Shown: positions 15,781 through 25,365 of the stretch, in pieces | How the letters are laid out: each line of letters starts with the position of its first letter | Numbering within the stretch: the stretch's first letter is position 1 | Origin: Curtobacterium sp. ISL-83 | Lineage (GTDB): Bacteria; Actinomycetota; Actinomycetes; Actinomycetales; Microbacteriaceae | Assembly (NCBI RefSeq): GCF_018613895.1 | Contig: NZ_JAGGPH010000002.1 | Location: forward strand, 186,001 to 250,000 | Reading direction: 5' to 3' | Length of the DNA: 64,000 bases | The notes under the pieces: generated by a model | The model's input: only the letters and a program-made list of their open reading frames with translations | Database searches by the model: none | What the model was told of the DNA's origin: nothing | Translations under genes and position numbers: made by a program

Positions 15781-18381
15781 TTGCCAGAGACGTTCGGCCC
15801 GACCAGTGGCAGCGACTCGTTCGACGAGTTCCTCGCTCGCCTGATCGCGGCGCAGCAGTCGGGGCAGCAGCGGCCGATGCCGTTCGGCCGCCCCGTCGAC
15901 ATCACGCGGCTCCTCAGTCGCCGCACCCACGAACTGCTCCAGCGCACGGCGGAGTACGCCGTCGAGCAGGGGCAGCACGAGATCGACGCGCTCCACATCC
16001 TGCACGTCCTGATCCGCACCGACCCCTTCACTGCGGTCGTCCGGCAGGGCGGCGCCGACCCGGAGCGCCTCGCCGACGAGATCGAGCAGCGCCTCCCCGC
16101 GCCGAGCGACCTCCGCGTCGAGGGCCGCCCGGCCCTGACCGGCAGCGCGCAGCGCGTCCTCTACGAGGCGACCCAGGCGGCGCGCGGCTTCGGCAGCACG
16201 TACACCGACCCCGAGCACGTCTTCTTCGCGCTCGTCATGGACCAGGACACCGTCACCGGCCAGCTCCTCACGAGCGCCGGCGTGACCCCGCAGGTGATGC
16301 AGGAGTACGCGCAGGAGGCGGCAGCAGCAGCACGGGAAGGACGACCGATGGCCGGCAGCACCGAGACACAGCAGGAGCAGTCCGAGACCCCGACGCTCGA
16401 CCAGTTCGGCACGGACCTCACCGAGCGCGCCCGCCAGGGTGGCATCGACCCGGTGATCGGCCGCGCCGACGAGATCGAGCAGACCGTCGAGATCCTGCTC
16501 CGTCGCACGAAGAACAACCCGGTCCTGATCGGCGAGCCCGGCGTCGGCAAGACCGCCGTCGTCGAGGGCCTCGCGCAGCGCATCGCCGACGGCGACGTCC
16601 CCGTGCTGCTCCAGGGCAAGCGGGTCGTCGCCCTCGACATGGCGTCGATGCTCTCGGGCACGCGGTACCGCGGCGACTTCGAGGAGCGCCTCACCAAGGT
16701 CATGGACGAGATCGCCGCCCACGCGGACGAGCTCATCGTCTTCGTCGACGAACTCCACACCGTCGTCGGCGCCGGTGGCGGCGGCGAGGGCGGGTCGATG
16801 GACGCCGCGAACATCCTCAAGCCGCGGCTCGCCCGGGGTGAACTGCACCTGGTCGGTGCGACGACCCTGAACGAGTACCGCCGCATCGAGAAGGACGCGG
16901 CCCTCGAGCGCCGGTTCCAGCCCGTCACGGTGGGGGAGCCCAGCGTCGAGGACGCCGTTGCGATCCTCACCGGTCTGAGCCCGCGGTACGCCGAGCACCA
17001 CGACGTGACCTACACCGACGAGGCCCTGCGCGCAGCCGTCGAGTTGTCGCACCGCTACGTCACCGACCGGCACCTGCCGGACAAGGCGATCGACCTGATC
17101 GACCAGGCCGGCGCGCGCCGTCGGCTCGCCCTGTCGGGCGACGTCGACGTCACCGCGCTCCGCGACCAGGTGGCGGCGCTGTCCGCCGAGAAGGACCGCG
17201 CGGTCGCCGAGGAGCTGTACGAGGTCGCGTCGCGCCTGCGCGACGAGATCGACGGACTGGAGGCACGGATCACCGCCGCCGACCAGCCGGACGCCCGCCG
17301 TTCCTCCCGTCCGCTGCCCACCGACCGGGTCATCACCGACGGCGACATCGCCGACGTGGTCTCCCGCGCCACCGGGATCCCGGCGGCCCGGCTGAACCAG
17401 GGCGACCGCGCACGGCTCGCCGTCCTCGAGGACGAGCTGCACCAGCGCGTCATCGGCCAGGACGACGCGGTCACCGCGATCGCGAAGGCCGTCCGCCGCA
17501 GCCGCACCGGCATGGGCGACCCGCGCCGGCCGGTCGGGAGCTTCCTGTTCCTCGGCCCGACGGGCGTCGGCAAGACCGAGCTCGCGAAGGCGCTCGCGGG
17601 ATCGCTGTTCGGCGACGAGTCGGCGATGCTCCGCTTCGACATGAGCGAGTTCGGGGAGCGTCACACGGTCTCGCGACTCGTCGGTGCCCCTCCCGGGTAC
17701 GTCGGGTACGACGAGGCCGGGCAGCTGACGGAGCGCGTCCGCCGGAACCCGTACTCGGTGATCCTGCTCGACGAGGTCGAGAAGGCCCACCCGGACGTGT
17801 TCAACCTGCTGCTCCAGGTCCTCGACGACGGACGGCTGACCGACGGTCAGGGCCGGACGGTGGACTTCCGCAACACGGTGGTCATCATGACGTCGAACAT
17901 CGGCTCGGAGTTCCTGGCGTCGCGGTCCGGTGCCCTCGGGTTCTCGGTGTCCGCCGACGGCGGCTACGCCGAGGAGGACCTGCGGAACCGGGTGATGGGC
18001 AAGCTGCGCGAGTCCATGCGGCCCGAGTTCATCAACCGCATCGACGAGATCGTGTTGTTCCGGAAGCTCGACCCGGCGCAACTCCGCGCGATCGTCGGGC
18101 TCCTGCTGCACGACACCGAACTCCGGCTGCTCGCGCAAGGCATGACCCTGACGGTCACCGAGGACGCCGTGGACTGGCTCGCGGAGCACGGGTACGAGCC
18201 GGAGTACGGCGCACGTCCGCTCCGTCGCCTGATCCAGCGCGAGGTCGACGACCGCATCGCCTCCCTGGTCGTGGACGAGGCCCTGTCGCAGGGCGACTCC
18301 GTGCGGATCTCCGTCGTCGACGGGGTGCTCGCCGCCACGGTGACGGCGTCCGCAGCGGCGGAATCCGCGGCCGCGGCGTAA
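15781..18381 (+). CDS. Clp-family AAA+ ATPase with ClpC-type middle domain, HspR-controlled
   Basis: 866 residues from TTG 15781, chosen because GGAGG lies 5 bases upstream. Clp N-domain ~35-185; Walker A1 GEPGVGKT 251-258; Walker B FVDELHT ~321; short middle domain with a UVR-like helix (AEELYEVASRLRDEIDGL, ~475-493); Walker A2 GPTGVGKT 592-599; loop ALGF ~720, the hydrophobic tripeptide that docks ClpP; C-terminal D2-small domain with RPEFINRIDE. Middle-domain size and LGF loop argue for ClpC rather than the disaggregase ClpB, yet the HAIR box is the control expected for clpB. It may feed ClpP or act as a heat-shock unfoldase. Followed by a strong terminator. Confidence 0.88.
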   Translation: MPETFGPTSGSDSFDEFLARLIAAQQSGQQRPMPFGRPVDITRLLSRRTHELLQRTAEYAVEQGQHEIDALHILHVLIRTDPFTAVVRQGGADPERLADEIEQRLPAPSDLRVEGRPALTGSAQRVLYEATQAARGFGSTYTDPEHVFFALVMDQDTVTGQLLTSAGVTPQVMQEYAQEAAAAAREGRPMAGSTETQQEQSETPTLDQFGTDLTERARQGGIDPVIGRADEIEQTVEILLRRTKNNPVLIGEPGVGKTAVVEGLAQRIADGDVPVLLQGKRVVALDMASMLSGTRYRGDFEERLTKVMDEIAAHADELIVFVDELHTVVGAGGGGEGGSMDAANILKPRLARGELHLVGATTLNEYRRIEKDAALERRFQPVTVGEPSVEDAVAILTGLSPRYAEHHDVTYTDEALRAAVELSHRYVTDRHLPDKAIDLIDQAGARRRLALSGDVDVTALRDQVAALSAEKDRAVAEELYEVASRLRDEIDGLEARITAADQPDARRSSRPLPTDRVITDGDIADVVSRATGIPAARLNQGDRARLAVLEDELHQRVIGQDDAVTAIAKAVRRSRTGMGDPRRPVGSFLFLGPTGVGKTELAKALAGSLFGDESAMLRFDMSEFGERHTVSRLVGAPPGYVGYDEAGQLTERVRRNPYSVILLDEVEKAHPDVFNLLLQVLDDGRLTDGQGRTVDFRNTVVIMTSNIGSEFLASRSGALGFSVSADGGYAEEDLRNRVMGKLRESMRPEFINRIDEIVLFRKLDPAQLRAIVGLLLHDTELRLLAQGMTLTVTEDAVDWLAEHGYEPEYGARPLRRLIQREVDDRIASLVVDEALSQGDSVRISVVDGVLAATVTASAAAESAAAA

Positions 18382-18394
18382 CCGCTCGGCAGCC

Positions 18395-18432
18395 CGAACG
18401 GCCCGGTCCCCATTGCGGGGCCGGGCCGTTCG
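18395..18432 (+). terminator. Rho-independent-like terminator of the Clp gene
   Basis: Arms CGAACGGCCCGG and CCGGGCCGTTCG extend through CCCC/GGGG with one bulge around the loop ATTGC; the right arm is followed by cgttgtt. It starts 14 bases after the Clp stop. Confidence 0.85.
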
Positions 18433-18475
18433 GCGTTGTTCGGGAATGCAATTCCGGTGCGATCCGAGAAATGTG

Positions 18476-18505
18476 TTGCGGCATCGCCGGCGATGTGGAT
18501 AGAGT
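18476..18505 (+). promoter_or_regulatory. Promoter TTGCGG-N18-TAGAGT
   Basis: A -35 (18476-18481) and -10 (18500-18505) pair with 18-base spacing lies between the Clp terminator and a 23-codon ORF with its own Shine-Dalgarno. Predicted start of transcription is near 18512. Confidence 0.6.
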
Positions 18506-18551
18506 TCCGAGCAACGACATTGGCAGCACGACACCGAGAGGGGGCCTGACC

Positions 18552-18623
18552 ATGATGATCACCACGACGACGCCGTTCCGTAGAATCCGTGGATTCGACG
18601 GCACCCCGATCCGGGTCCGCTGA
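18552..18623 (+). CDS. Putative 23-residue small protein or leader peptide
   Basis: ATG 18552 is preceded by GAGAGGGGG (18536-18544) and by a promoter-like pair. The peptide starts MMITTTTPFRRIRGFDG and ends IRVR: four Thr in a row and five Arg, one of them a rare AGA codon. It could be a leader peptide acting on what follows, or a small secreted/regulatory peptide. The next annotated gene starts 417 bases downstream. Coding status rests only on signals around it. Confidence 0.4.
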   Translation: MMITTTTPFRRIRGFDGTPIRVR

Positions 18624-19040
18624 CCGCGGGCGTCCCACACCCGTCGACACTGCTGTCCGGCCGTCTCCGCTGAGCGCACTGCTCGCGTCGACCGCCGGCT
18701 CCCGTCACTGATCGCGTCCGCACTGCATCGCCGTCCGGCGATGTCGTGCGGGCTCATCGGTGTCGTCGGAAATGTCGGTGGTGAGTGTGACGCTGTGCTG
18801 ATTCGACGCATTTCCTGATCTCGCCCGGGGCCTCGAGCGAGATCTGCCGAAATGCATCGATTGCATTCCCAAGCGGTCCGTGCAGGTGCGCTGCACCCGC
18901 ACGACGACACGTCATCCGTGCCCGCGTTCCCGGCACGGTACCTGCCCGCGTTCCGGGCGCCTCCGTCCTGTCCGGGTCCCGGGCGCTTCCGTCCTGCCCG
19001 TGTCCCGGGCGTTTCCGTCCTGCCCTCGAAGGGGACCACC
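18624..19040. other. Gene-poor region with a 26-bp tandem repeat
   Basis: 417 bases. From about 18936 to 19025 there are roughly three imperfect 26-base repeats containing tccgtcctg and tcccgggcg (repeat starts 18962, 18988, 19014). The earlier part (18624-18930) shows local lower GC around 18770-18870 (e.g. gaaatgtcggtggtgagtgtg, aaatgcatcgattgcattc with a small palindrome TGCATCGATTGCA) and no convincing ORF. Confidence 0.5.
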
Positions 19041-19274
19041 TTGTCAACGAAGACCGTCATCCGCCCTCCCGACACCCCCGCGGTCCGCCGTCCGGTGTCG
19101 CTGAGCGACCGCATCGCACTCCGGGTCGGGATGTCCCTGATCATCTGGAGTCGGCGCACGCACCGCGTCCGCCCGTCCGTCGACGTCGCCACGCGCAACC
19201 GCGTCGAGCGGGAGCGCGAACAGCGCGAGACGGATTGGCTGCTCCGGGGTGCGGCACTGCACCTCCGGCGCTGA
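19041..19274 (+). CDS. Small conserved-looking basic protein, hypothetical
   Basis: 77 residues from TTG 19041, chosen for GAAGGGG about 8 bases upstream. The middle contains LSDRIALRVGMSLIIWSRR, which could be one amphipathic or membrane-associated helix, followed by a highly charged VEREREQRETDWLL stretch. Many actinobacteria carry similar short Arg-rich proteins of unknown role. Located between the repeat region and apt; no operon partner. Confidence 0.6.
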   Translation: MSTKTVIRPPDTPAVRRPVSLSDRIALRVGMSLIIWSRRTHRVRPSVDVATRNRVEREREQRETDWLLRGAALHLRR

Positions 19275-19425
19275 CCGCCGGGGTGCCGGTGCGCGCCTCG
19301 TGCGCTGTTCGCGGCCCGGTGCGGGGTTGTTCCCTCGCACCGGGCCGCGAACCTCGCACCAGGCGCAGCGACCGCACGCCGTGCCGGGCGGGACCGGCGC
19401 GCACGACGTGCCCACGGGCCTCCCG

Positions 19426-19431
19426 TACCGT
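19426..19431 (+). promoter_or_regulatory. -10 box TACCGT of leaderless apt
   Basis: TACCGT, six bases (tgtcgg), then GTG 19438. No Shine-Dalgarno precedes the start codon. Confidence 0.6.
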
Positions 19432-19437
19432 TGTCGG

Positions 19438-19980
19438 GTGACCGAAACCGCAGCTGCCCTCGTCGAACGCCTCACGACCATCGTCCCGGACTTCCCCCGG
19501 CCGGGCATCCTGTTCCGCGACGTGACGCCGGTCTTCTCCGACGCGGTGGCGTTCGGTCGGGTGTGCGAGGCCCTCGCCGCCCCGTTCGCGATCGGTGACG
19601 GCTTCGGTGCCGTGGCCGGCATCGAGGCACGTGGCTTCGCCCTCGCCGGCGGGATCGCCGCCCAGCACCAGGTCGGCGTGCTCACCGTGCGGAAGGCGGG
19701 CAAGCTCCCGGGCGAGGTGCTCAGCGAGCAGTACGCGCTGGAGTACGGCGAGGCCGAGCTCGAGCTCCGTCCGGGTCAGCTCGCCCCGGGCACGCGAGTG
19801 CTCGTGGTGGACGACGTCCTGGCGACCGGTGGGACGGGTGCCGCGACGATCACGCTCCTCGAACGCGCGGGGTACGAGGCGATCGGGTTTGCCGCACTGC
19901 TCGAGCTCGACGGCCTCGCGGGACGCGAACGGCTCGAACCCCGCCTGCCCGTGCAGACGCTCGGCTCCGTCCCCGCCTGA
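19438..19980 (+). CDS. apt: Adenine phosphoribosyltransferase
   Basis: 180 residues. Type I PRTase motif [13 protein letters not shown] (~122-134) binds [18 protein letters not shown] at the N-terminus and AGIEARGF are typical of Apt. It salvages adenine to AMP. In Mycobacterium tuberculosis apt lies between secF and relA; here a rhodanese gene takes that place and apt stands alone before thrS. Leaderless GTG start. Confidence 0.93.
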   Translation: MTETAAALVERLTTIVPDFPRPGILFRDVTPVFSDAVAFGRVCEALAAPFAIGDGFGAVAGIEARGFALAGGIAAQHQVGVLTVRKAGKLPGEVLSEQYALEYGEAELELRPGQLAPGTRVLVVDDVLATGGTGAATITLLERAGYEAIGFAALLELDGLAGRERLEPRLPVQTLGSVPA

Positions 19981-20034
19981 GCAGCGCGGTTCCACAGGCC
20001 CGGCGCCCCCGGCCGGAGCGCGCGCCCGTCCCAG

Positions 20035-20040
20035 TAGTCT
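20035..20040 (+). promoter_or_regulatory. -10 box TAGTCT before thrS
   Basis: TAGTCT lies 35 bases before the thrS GTG, giving a short leader that contains GAGGAG (20059-20064). No T-box-like structure fits in the leader. Confidence 0.55.
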
Positions 20041-20074
20041 TGTCGCACCCATTCGATCGAGGAGATCCACCATC

Positions 20075-22108
20075 GTGACCGAGTCAGTCGCATCGCCGGA
20101 ACCCGGCCAGCCCGCAGACGTGCCCCAGGCACCCGAGCCCCGCACCGCGACGACCACCACGACGGGCACGGAGCTCTTCGACGGTGTGCGCGGAGTCGTG
20201 GCCATCCGGGTCGACGGCGTCCTCAAGGACCTCGCCGCCGACGTGCAGGCGGGGGAGACCGCCGAACCCGTCACCCTGCAGGAGCAGGACGGCCTCGACA
20301 TCCTCCGCCACTCGGCAGCGCACGTGCTCGCGCAGGCCGTGCAGCAGATCAACCCCGACGCCAAGCTCGGCATCGGACCGCCCGTCACCGACGGCTACTA
20401 CTACGACTTCGACGTCGCCGAGCCCTTCACCCCGGACGACCTCAAGGCGATCGAAAAGGGCATGGACCGGATCATCCGCCAGGCCCAGCGCTTCCGCCGG
20501 GTGGTCGTCACCGACGAGCAGGCGCGCGAGCGCATGGCGGGGGAGCCCTACAAGCAGGAGCTCATCGGCCTCAAGGGCGCCGCCACCGACGGTGACTCCG
20601 GTGAGAGCGTCGAGGTCGGTGCCGGCGAACTGACCATCTACGAGAACGTCGACCCGAAGACGGGCGAAGTCGTCTGGCAGGACCTCTGCCGCGGCCCGCA
20701 CCTGCCGCACACCCGCATCATCGGCAACGCGTCGAAGCTCATGCGCGTCGCCGCGGCGTACTGGCGCGGGTCCGAGAAGAACCCGCAGCTGCAGCGCATC
20801 TACGGCACCGCCTGGCCCGACAAGGACCAGCTCAAGGCGTACCTCGTGCGGCTGGAAGAAGCGGCCAAGCGCGACCACCGCAAGCTCGGCGCGGAGCTCG
20901 ACCTGTTCTCCTTCCCCGACGAGATCGGCTCGGGGCTCGCGATCTTCCACCCGAAGGGCGGCATCATCCGCCGCGAGATGGAGGACTACTCGCGCCGTCG
21001 GCACGAGCAAGAGGGCTACTCGTTCGTGTACACGCCGCACATCACCAAGGGCGACCTGTTCGAGACCTCCGGGCACCTCGGCTGGTACAAGGACGGCATG
21101 TTCCCGGCCATGCACATGGACGAAGCCCGTGACGAGGACGGCAACGTCACCCGCCAGGGCGCCGACTACTACCTCAAGCCGATGAACTGCCCGATGCACA
21201 TCCTGGCGTACCGGTCGCAGCCGCGGTCGTACCGGGACCTGCCGCTCCGGATGTTCGAGTTCGGCACGGTGTACCGCAACGAGAAGTCCGGCGTCATCCA
21301 CGGGCTCACCCGCGTGCGCGGCATGACCCAGGACGACGCCCACATCTTCACCACCCAGGAGAAGATGAAGGACGAGCTGACCACGACCCTGCAGTTCGTG
21401 CTCTCGCTCCTGCGTGACTACGGGCTCGACGACTTCTACCTCGAGCTGTCCACCAAGGACCCCGAGAAGTACGTCGGTGACGACGACGTCTGGGACGTGG
21501 CGACGAACACCCTGCGCGAGGTCGCGGAGGAATCCGGCCTCGAACTCGTGCCCGATCCCGCCGGCGCGGCGTTCTACGGCCCGAAGATCTCGGTCCAGGC
21601 CCGTGACGCGATCGGCCGCACCTGGCAGATGTCGACCGTGCAGTTGGACTTCAACCTGCCCGAGCGCTTCGGCCTCGAGTACGCCGCGGCCGACGGCACC
21701 CGCCAGCGCCCGGTGATGATCCACCGCGCCCTGTTCGGCTCCATCGAACGGTTCTTCGGCGTCCTGACCGAGCACTACGCCGGGGCGTTCCCGGTGTGGC
21801 TGTCGCCCGTGCAGGTCGTCGGAATCCCCGTGGCCGAGGAGTACGGCGACTACCTCGACGAGGTCATCGCGAAGCTCCGGGCCCACGGCGTCCGTGCCGA
21901 GGTCGACCACTCCGACGACCGCATGCAGAAGAAGATCCGCACGCACACCAAGGCGAAGGTGCCGTTCCAGCTCATCGCCGGCGGTGGCGACCGCGACGCC
22001 GGTGCGGTGAGCTTCCGCTTCCGCGACGGCCGGCAGGACAACGCCGTCCCCGTGGACGAGGCCGTGGAGCGCATCCTCACGGCCATCCGCGAGCGCGCGC
22101 AGGTCTAG
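20075..22108 (+). CDS. thrS: Threonine--tRNA ligase
   Basis: 677 residues. After a ~30-residue Thr/Pro-rich lead comes a TGS domain, then the editing (SAD) domain with [10 protein letters not shown] (H-x3-H) and the class II catalytic core with motif 2 ([26 protein letters not shown]), zinc ligands including MNCPMH, motif 3 near [16 protein letters not shown], and the anticodon-binding C-terminus. It charges tRNA-Thr. GTG 20075 is used because GAGGAG precedes it. First gene of the long housekeeping block, directly abutting the HIT gene. Confidence 0.95.
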   Translation: MTESVASPEPGQPADVPQAPEPRTATTTTTGTELFDGVRGVVAIRVDGVLKDLAADVQAGETAEPVTLQEQDGLDILRHSAAHVLAQAVQQINPDAKLGIGPPVTDGYYYDFDVAEPFTPDDLKAIEKGMDRIIRQAQRFRRVVVTDEQARERMAGEPYKQELIGLKGAATDGDSGESVEVGAGELTIYENVDPKTGEVVWQDLCRGPHLPHTRIIGNASKLMRVAAAYWRGSEKNPQLQRIYGTAWPDKDQLKAYLVRLEEAAKRDHRKLGAELDLFSFPDEIGSGLAIFHPKGGIIRREMEDYSRRRHEQEGYSFVYTPHITKGDLFETSGHLGWYKDGMFPAMHMDEARDEDGNVTRQGADYYLKPMNCPMHILAYRSQPRSYRDLPLRMFEFGTVYRNEKSGVIHGLTRVRGMTQDDAHIFTTQEKMKDELTTTLQFVLSLLRDYGLDDFYLELSTKDPEKYVGDDDVWDVATNTLREVAEESGLELVPDPAGAAFYGPKISVQARDAIGRTWQMSTVQLDFNLPERFGLEYAAADGTRQRPVMIHRALFGSIERFFGVLTEHYAGAFPVWLSPVQVVGIPVAEEYGDYLDEVIAKLRAHGVRAEVDHSDDRMQKKIRTHTKAKVPFQLIAGGGDRDAGAVSFRFRDGRQDNAVPVDEAVERILTAIRERAQV

Positions 22109-22822
22109 ATGACGCACCCTGGAGGCACGGATCACCCCGCCGGGGCCGGTGACGTCGACGACGTGACCGGCTCTGGCGGGACCGGCCCTGGCGCGTCCGG
22201 TGCTGGCGGTGCCGCTACCGGTGCCGGTGCCGGTGGACCAACCGGCGCGGGCTCCGGGGGCGCGGACGATCCGCTGGTGATCCGGGACGCGTCGACCGGG
22301 GCCGCCGTGCCGGACGCGTTCCAACGGCTGTGGAACCCGCACCGGATGGCCTACATCGACGCCGGACGCGACGGCGACGGTCGTGGGCACAAGGACGACT
22401 GCCCGTTCTGCGCGGCGCCCGCGATGTCCGACGAGGACGCCCTGATCGTCGCGCGCGGTGAGCACGCCTACGTGCTGCTCAACCTCTACCCGTACAACAA
22501 CGGCCACCTGCTGGTCTGCCCGTACCGGCACGTCCCGCTCTACGACGAGGCCACGGCGGACGAGACCCGCGAGATGACCGAGCTCACCCAGACCGCGATG
22601 CGCGTCCTCCGGCAGGTCTCGCACTGCGACGGTTTCAACATCGGGATGAACCAGGGCGAGGTCGCAGGTGCGGGGATCGCCGCGCACCTCCACCAGCACA
22701 TCGTCCCGCGGTGGCAGTCGGACGCGAACTTCTTCCCGATCATCGCGAGGACGAAGTCGATGTCCCAGATGCTCGGGGACACCCGTCGACTCGTCGCCGA
22801 AGCGTGGCCGGCGCAGCACTAG
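22109..22822 (+). CDS. HIT family hydrolase / AP4A phosphorylase-like protein
   Basis: 237 residues. The start codon follows the thrS stop directly (TAGATG). Residues 1-50 are almost only Gly, Ala, Thr, Ser and Asp, encoded by short repeats of ccggtgctggcggtgcc; this is an unusual extension. The HIT core starts near 65: zinc-like CPFC and the histidine triad HLHQH at ~194-198. Homologues in M. tuberculosis (Rv2613c) sit at the same place after thrS and act on AP4A. Its stop codon is part of the pdxS -10 box. Confidence 0.88.
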   Translation: MTHPGGTDHPAGAGDVDDVTGSGGTGPGASGAGGAATGAGAGGPTGAGSGGADDPLVIRDASTGAAVPDAFQRLWNPHRMAYIDAGRDGDGRGHKDDCPFCAAPAMSDEDALIVARGEHAYVLLNLYPYNNGHLLVCPYRHVPLYDEATADETREMTELTQTAMRVLRQVSHCDGFNIGMNQGEVAGAGIAAHLHQHIVPRWQSDANFFPIIARTKSMSQMLGDTRRLVAEAWPAQH

Positions 22823-22825
22823 ACT
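22820..22825 (+). promoter_or_regulatory. -10 box TAGACT of pdxS
   Basis: TAGACT overlaps the HIT stop codon and ends 10 bases before the pdxS ATG. An SD-like GGAGGG lies in between, so the gene could be read from a near-leaderless transcript or from read-through mRNA. Confidence 0.5.
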
Positions 22826-22835
22826 GGAGGGCATC

Positions 22836-23750
22836 ATGAGCGACAGCAGCAGCACCACCCAGGGCACCTCGATCACCGGCTCCGACCGCGTCAAGCGCGG
22901 CCTCGCGGAGATGCTCAAGGGCGGCGTCATCATGGACGTCGTCGACGCCGACCAGGCCCGCATCGCCGAGGAAGCCGGCGCGACCGCGGTCATGGCCCTC
23001 GAGCGCGTCCCCGCCGACATCCGCGCACAGGGCGGTGTCGCCCGGATGTCCGACCCCTCGATGATCGAGGAGATCATCGCCGCGGTGTCGATCCCGGTCA
23101 TGGCCAAGGCCCGCATCGGTCACTTCGTCGAAGCGCAGGTGCTGCAGGAGCTGGGCGTCGACTACATCGACGAGTCCGAGGTCCTGTCGCCCGCCGACTA
23201 CGTCAACCACATCGACAAGTGGAAGTTCACCACCCCCTTCGTCTGCGGTGCGACCAACCTGGGTGAGGCGCTCCGTCGCATCACCGAGGGTGCCGCGATG
23301 ATCCGCTCCAAGGGTGAGGCCGGCACGGGTGACGTGTCCGAGGCCACCAAGCACATCCGCACGATCTCGAAGGAGATCGCCGCCCTCCGGAACCTGCGCG
23401 AGGACGAGCTGTACGTCGCCGCGAAGGAACTGCAGGCGCCGTACGACGTCGTGAAGGAAGTCGCGCAGACCGGCAAGCTCCCCGTCGTGCTGTTCACCGC
23501 CGGTGGCGTCGCCACCCCGGCCGACGCCGCGATGATGATGCAGCTCGGCGCGGACGGCGTGTTCGTCGGCTCGGGCATCTTCAAGTCGGGCGACCCCGCG
23601 AAGCGAGCCGCCGCGATCGTCAAGGCCACCACGTTCCACGACGACCCCAAGGTCATCGCCGAGGTGTCCCGCGGTCTGGGCGAGGCGATGGTCGGCATCA
23701 ACGTCGCCGACGTCCCCGCGCCGCACCGCCTGGCCGAGCGTGGCTGGTAG
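22836..23750 (+). CDS. pdxS: Pyridoxal 5'-phosphate synthase, synthase subunit
   Basis: 304 residues, one of the most conserved bacterial proteins. [18 protein letters not shown] gives the substrate Asp, [12 protein letters not shown] the Lys that forms the ribose 5-phosphate Schiff base (~91), and the phosphate loop [11 protein letters not shown] lies near the end. With PdxT it makes PLP from ribose 5-phosphate, glyceraldehyde 3-phosphate and glutamine ammonia. It overlaps pdxT by 11 bases. Confidence 0.96.
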   Translation: MSDSSSTTQGTSITGSDRVKRGLAEMLKGGVIMDVVDADQARIAEEAGATAVMALERVPADIRAQGGVARMSDPSMIEEIIAAVSIPVMAKARIGHFVEAQVLQELGVDYIDESEVLSPADYVNHIDKWKFTTPFVCGATNLGEALRRITEGAAMIRSKGEAGTGDVSEATKHIRTISKEIAALRNLREDELYVAAKELQAPYDVVKEVAQTGKLPVVLFTAGGVATPADAAMMMQLGADGVFVGSGIFKSGDPAKRAAAIVKATTFHDDPKVIAEVSRGLGEAMVGINVADVPAPHRLAERGW

Positions 23751-24351
23751 CACGCCGCTCGTCGCTCGTCCCCGGATCGGAGTCCTGGCACTCCAGGGTG
23801 ACTTCCGCGAGCACATCGCCTCGCTGACGGAGCTCGGCGCGGACGTCGTGCCGCTCCGCCGCGCCGAGGAGATCAGCGCGCTCGACGGCGTCGTGATCCC
23901 GGGCGGCGAGTCCAGCGTGATGGACAAGCTCGCTCGGGCGTTCGGCGTCGCCGAACCGCTGTCCGAGGCGATCCGAGCCGGGCTCCCGACCTACGGCACG
24001 TGCGCCGGGATGATCATGCTCTCGACGCGGATCCAGGACGGAATCGCGGGACAGCGCACGCTCGGCGTGCTCGACACCACGGTGCGTCGCAACGCCTTCG
24101 GCAGCCAGAACGACTCGTTCGAGATCGACATCCCGATGCCCGCCCTCGGCGAGGCGCCCGTGCACGCGGTCTTCATCCGCGCGCCGGTCGTCGCGGAGCA
24201 CGGGGCCGACGTCGAGGTCCTCGGGGCGCTGCCGGACGGCCAGGTCGTCGCCGTGCAGCAGGGCAACGCGATCGCGAGCGCGTTCCACCCCGAGGTCGCG
24301 GGGGAGGACCGGTTCCACCGCCGATTCCTCGACCTCGTCCGTTCGGCCTGA
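23740..24351 (+). CDS. pdxT: Pyridoxal 5'-phosphate synthase, glutaminase subunit
   Basis: 203 residues. Class I glutaminase features: [20 protein letters not shown] oxyanion loop, nucleophile Cys in TYGTCAGM (~85-92), and the His-Glu pair in AFHPEV. It supplies ammonia to PdxS. GTG 23740 lies inside the end of pdxS; a start a few codons later is possible. Followed by a hairpin region, so the B6 unit probably ends here. Confidence 0.95.
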   Translation: MAGSTPLVARPRIGVLALQGDFREHIASLTELGADVVPLRRAEEISALDGVVIPGGESSVMDKLARAFGVAEPLSEAIRAGLPTYGTCAGMIMLSTRIQDGIAGQRTLGVLDTTVRRNAFGSQNDSFEIDIPMPALGEAPVHAVFIRAPVVAEHGADVEVLGALPDGQVVAVQQGNAIASAFHPEVAGEDRFHRRFLDLVRSA

Positions 24352-24432
24352 CCGCTCGCCGCCGGCCCGTCGCGGGCCGCTGGTCGCTGGCCGCGGGACG
24401 CCCCCGTCAGCCCGAGGCGCCGCCGAACTCGC

Positions 24433-24479
24433 GAGACGCCGCCGGATCCCGCTCCGTCTCGGGCCCCTGGCGGCGTCTC
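24433..24479. terminator. Inverted repeat GAGACGCCGCC ... GGCGGCGTCTC
   Basis: 11-base perfect arms separated by 25 bases, between pdxT and yebC. The same GAGACGCCGC word builds the hairpin at 47958-47985 and the 19-bp tandem repeat at 34608-34797. It may end pdxT transcription. Confidence 0.6.
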
Positions 24480-24556
24480 ACGGTGACGGGCGCGTCTCGC
24501 ACCCGCCCACGCCACCGCAGCCAGCGCGCCGGGGCCGACCTGTGCCTCCCGGCCGG

Positions 24557-24562
24557 TAGGAT
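24557..24562 (+). promoter_or_regulatory. -10 box TAGGAT of yebC
   Basis: TAGGAT 33 bases before the yebC start, followed by a leader that includes AAGGAGG (24586-24592). Confidence 0.55.
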
Positions 24563-24595
24563 GGTCGGGACTTTCCGCACGACGCAAGGAGGACC

Positions 24596-25363
24596 GTGTC
24601 CGGGCATTCCAAGTGGGCGACGACGAAGCACAAGAAGGCCGTCATCGACGGCCGTCGTGCCAAGTCGTTCGCCAAGCTGATCAAGAACATCGAAGTGGCC
24701 GCCAAGATGGGCGGCGCGGACCTGTCGGGCAACCCGACGCTCGTGGACGCGATCCAGAAGGCCAAGAAGACCTCGGTCCCGAACGACAACATCGACCGCG
24801 CCGTCAAGCGCGGCGCCGGCCTGACCGGGGAGTCGATCGAGTACACGACGATCATGTACGAGGGCTACGCACCGAACGGCGTCGCGATGCTCATCGAGTG
24901 CCTCACGGACAACAAGAACCGTGCCGCTGCCGAGGTCCGGACGGCGATGTCCCGCAACGGCGGCACGATGGCCGACCCGGGCAGCGTCGCCTACAACTTC
25001 GCGCGCAAGGGCGTCATCTCGGTCACGAAGGTGGACGGCCTCGACGAGGACACCGTGATGGCGGCGGTCCTCGACGCCGGCGTCGAAGACGTGATCGACC
25101 AGGGTGGTGGCTTCGAGGTCATCACCGAGGCGAGCGACCTCGTCGCCGCCCGCACGGCGCTGCAGGACGCCGGGATCGACTACGACTCCGCGGACGCCGA
25201 GTTCGTCCCCGGGCTCAAGGTCCCGATCGACGCCGAGACCGCCCGCAAGGTGTTCCGGCTCATCGACGCGCTCGAGGACAGCGACGACGTGCAGAACGTC
25301 TACGCGAACTTCGAGATCCCCGCCGACGTCCAGGCCGAGCTCGACGAGGACGAGGGCGAGTAG
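24596..25363 (+). CDS. YebC/PmpR family translation or transcription factor
   Basis: 255 residues. The opening [22 protein letters not shown] and the domain pattern ([31 protein letters not shown]) are those of the TACO1/YebC family. Older literature treats it as a DNA-binding regulator (PmpR), newer work as a factor relieving ribosome stalling at Pro-rich stretches; the sequence does not decide. GTG 24596 follows AAGGAGG. Next to ruvC in most actinobacteria. Confidence 0.93.
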   Translation: MSGHSKWATTKHKKAVIDGRRAKSFAKLIKNIEVAAKMGGADLSGNPTLVDAIQKAKKTSVPNDNIDRAVKRGAGLTGESIEYTTIMYEGYAPNGVAMLIECLTDNKNRAAAEVRTAMSRNGGTMADPGSVAYNFARKGVISVTKVDGLDEDTVMAAVLDAGVEDVIDQGGGFEVITEASDLVAARTALQDAGIDYDSADAEFVPGLKVPIDAETARKVFRLIDALEDSDDVQNVYANFEIPADVQAELDEDEGE

Positions 25364-25365
25364 CG

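Noticed and set aside
15781..18381. Naming the HspR-controlled ATPase clpB
   Set aside because: The middle domain is far too short for ClpB and an LGF ClpP-docking loop is present.
15751..18534. 927-codon minus-strand frame opposite the Clp gene
   Set aside because: Antisense shadow; the plus strand has all AAA+ motifs, a ribosome site and a HAIR operator.
19981..20074. T-box riboswitch before thrS
   Set aside because: The leader after the -10 box is only about 28 bases and lacks a T-box bulge or specifier stem.
20084..23116. About 1000-codon open frame on the minus strand opposite thrS, HIT and pdxS
   Set aside because: Shadow of conserved plus-strand genes; GC-rich codons leave the antisense frame open. 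No family motifs and Arg/His/Val-biased composition.
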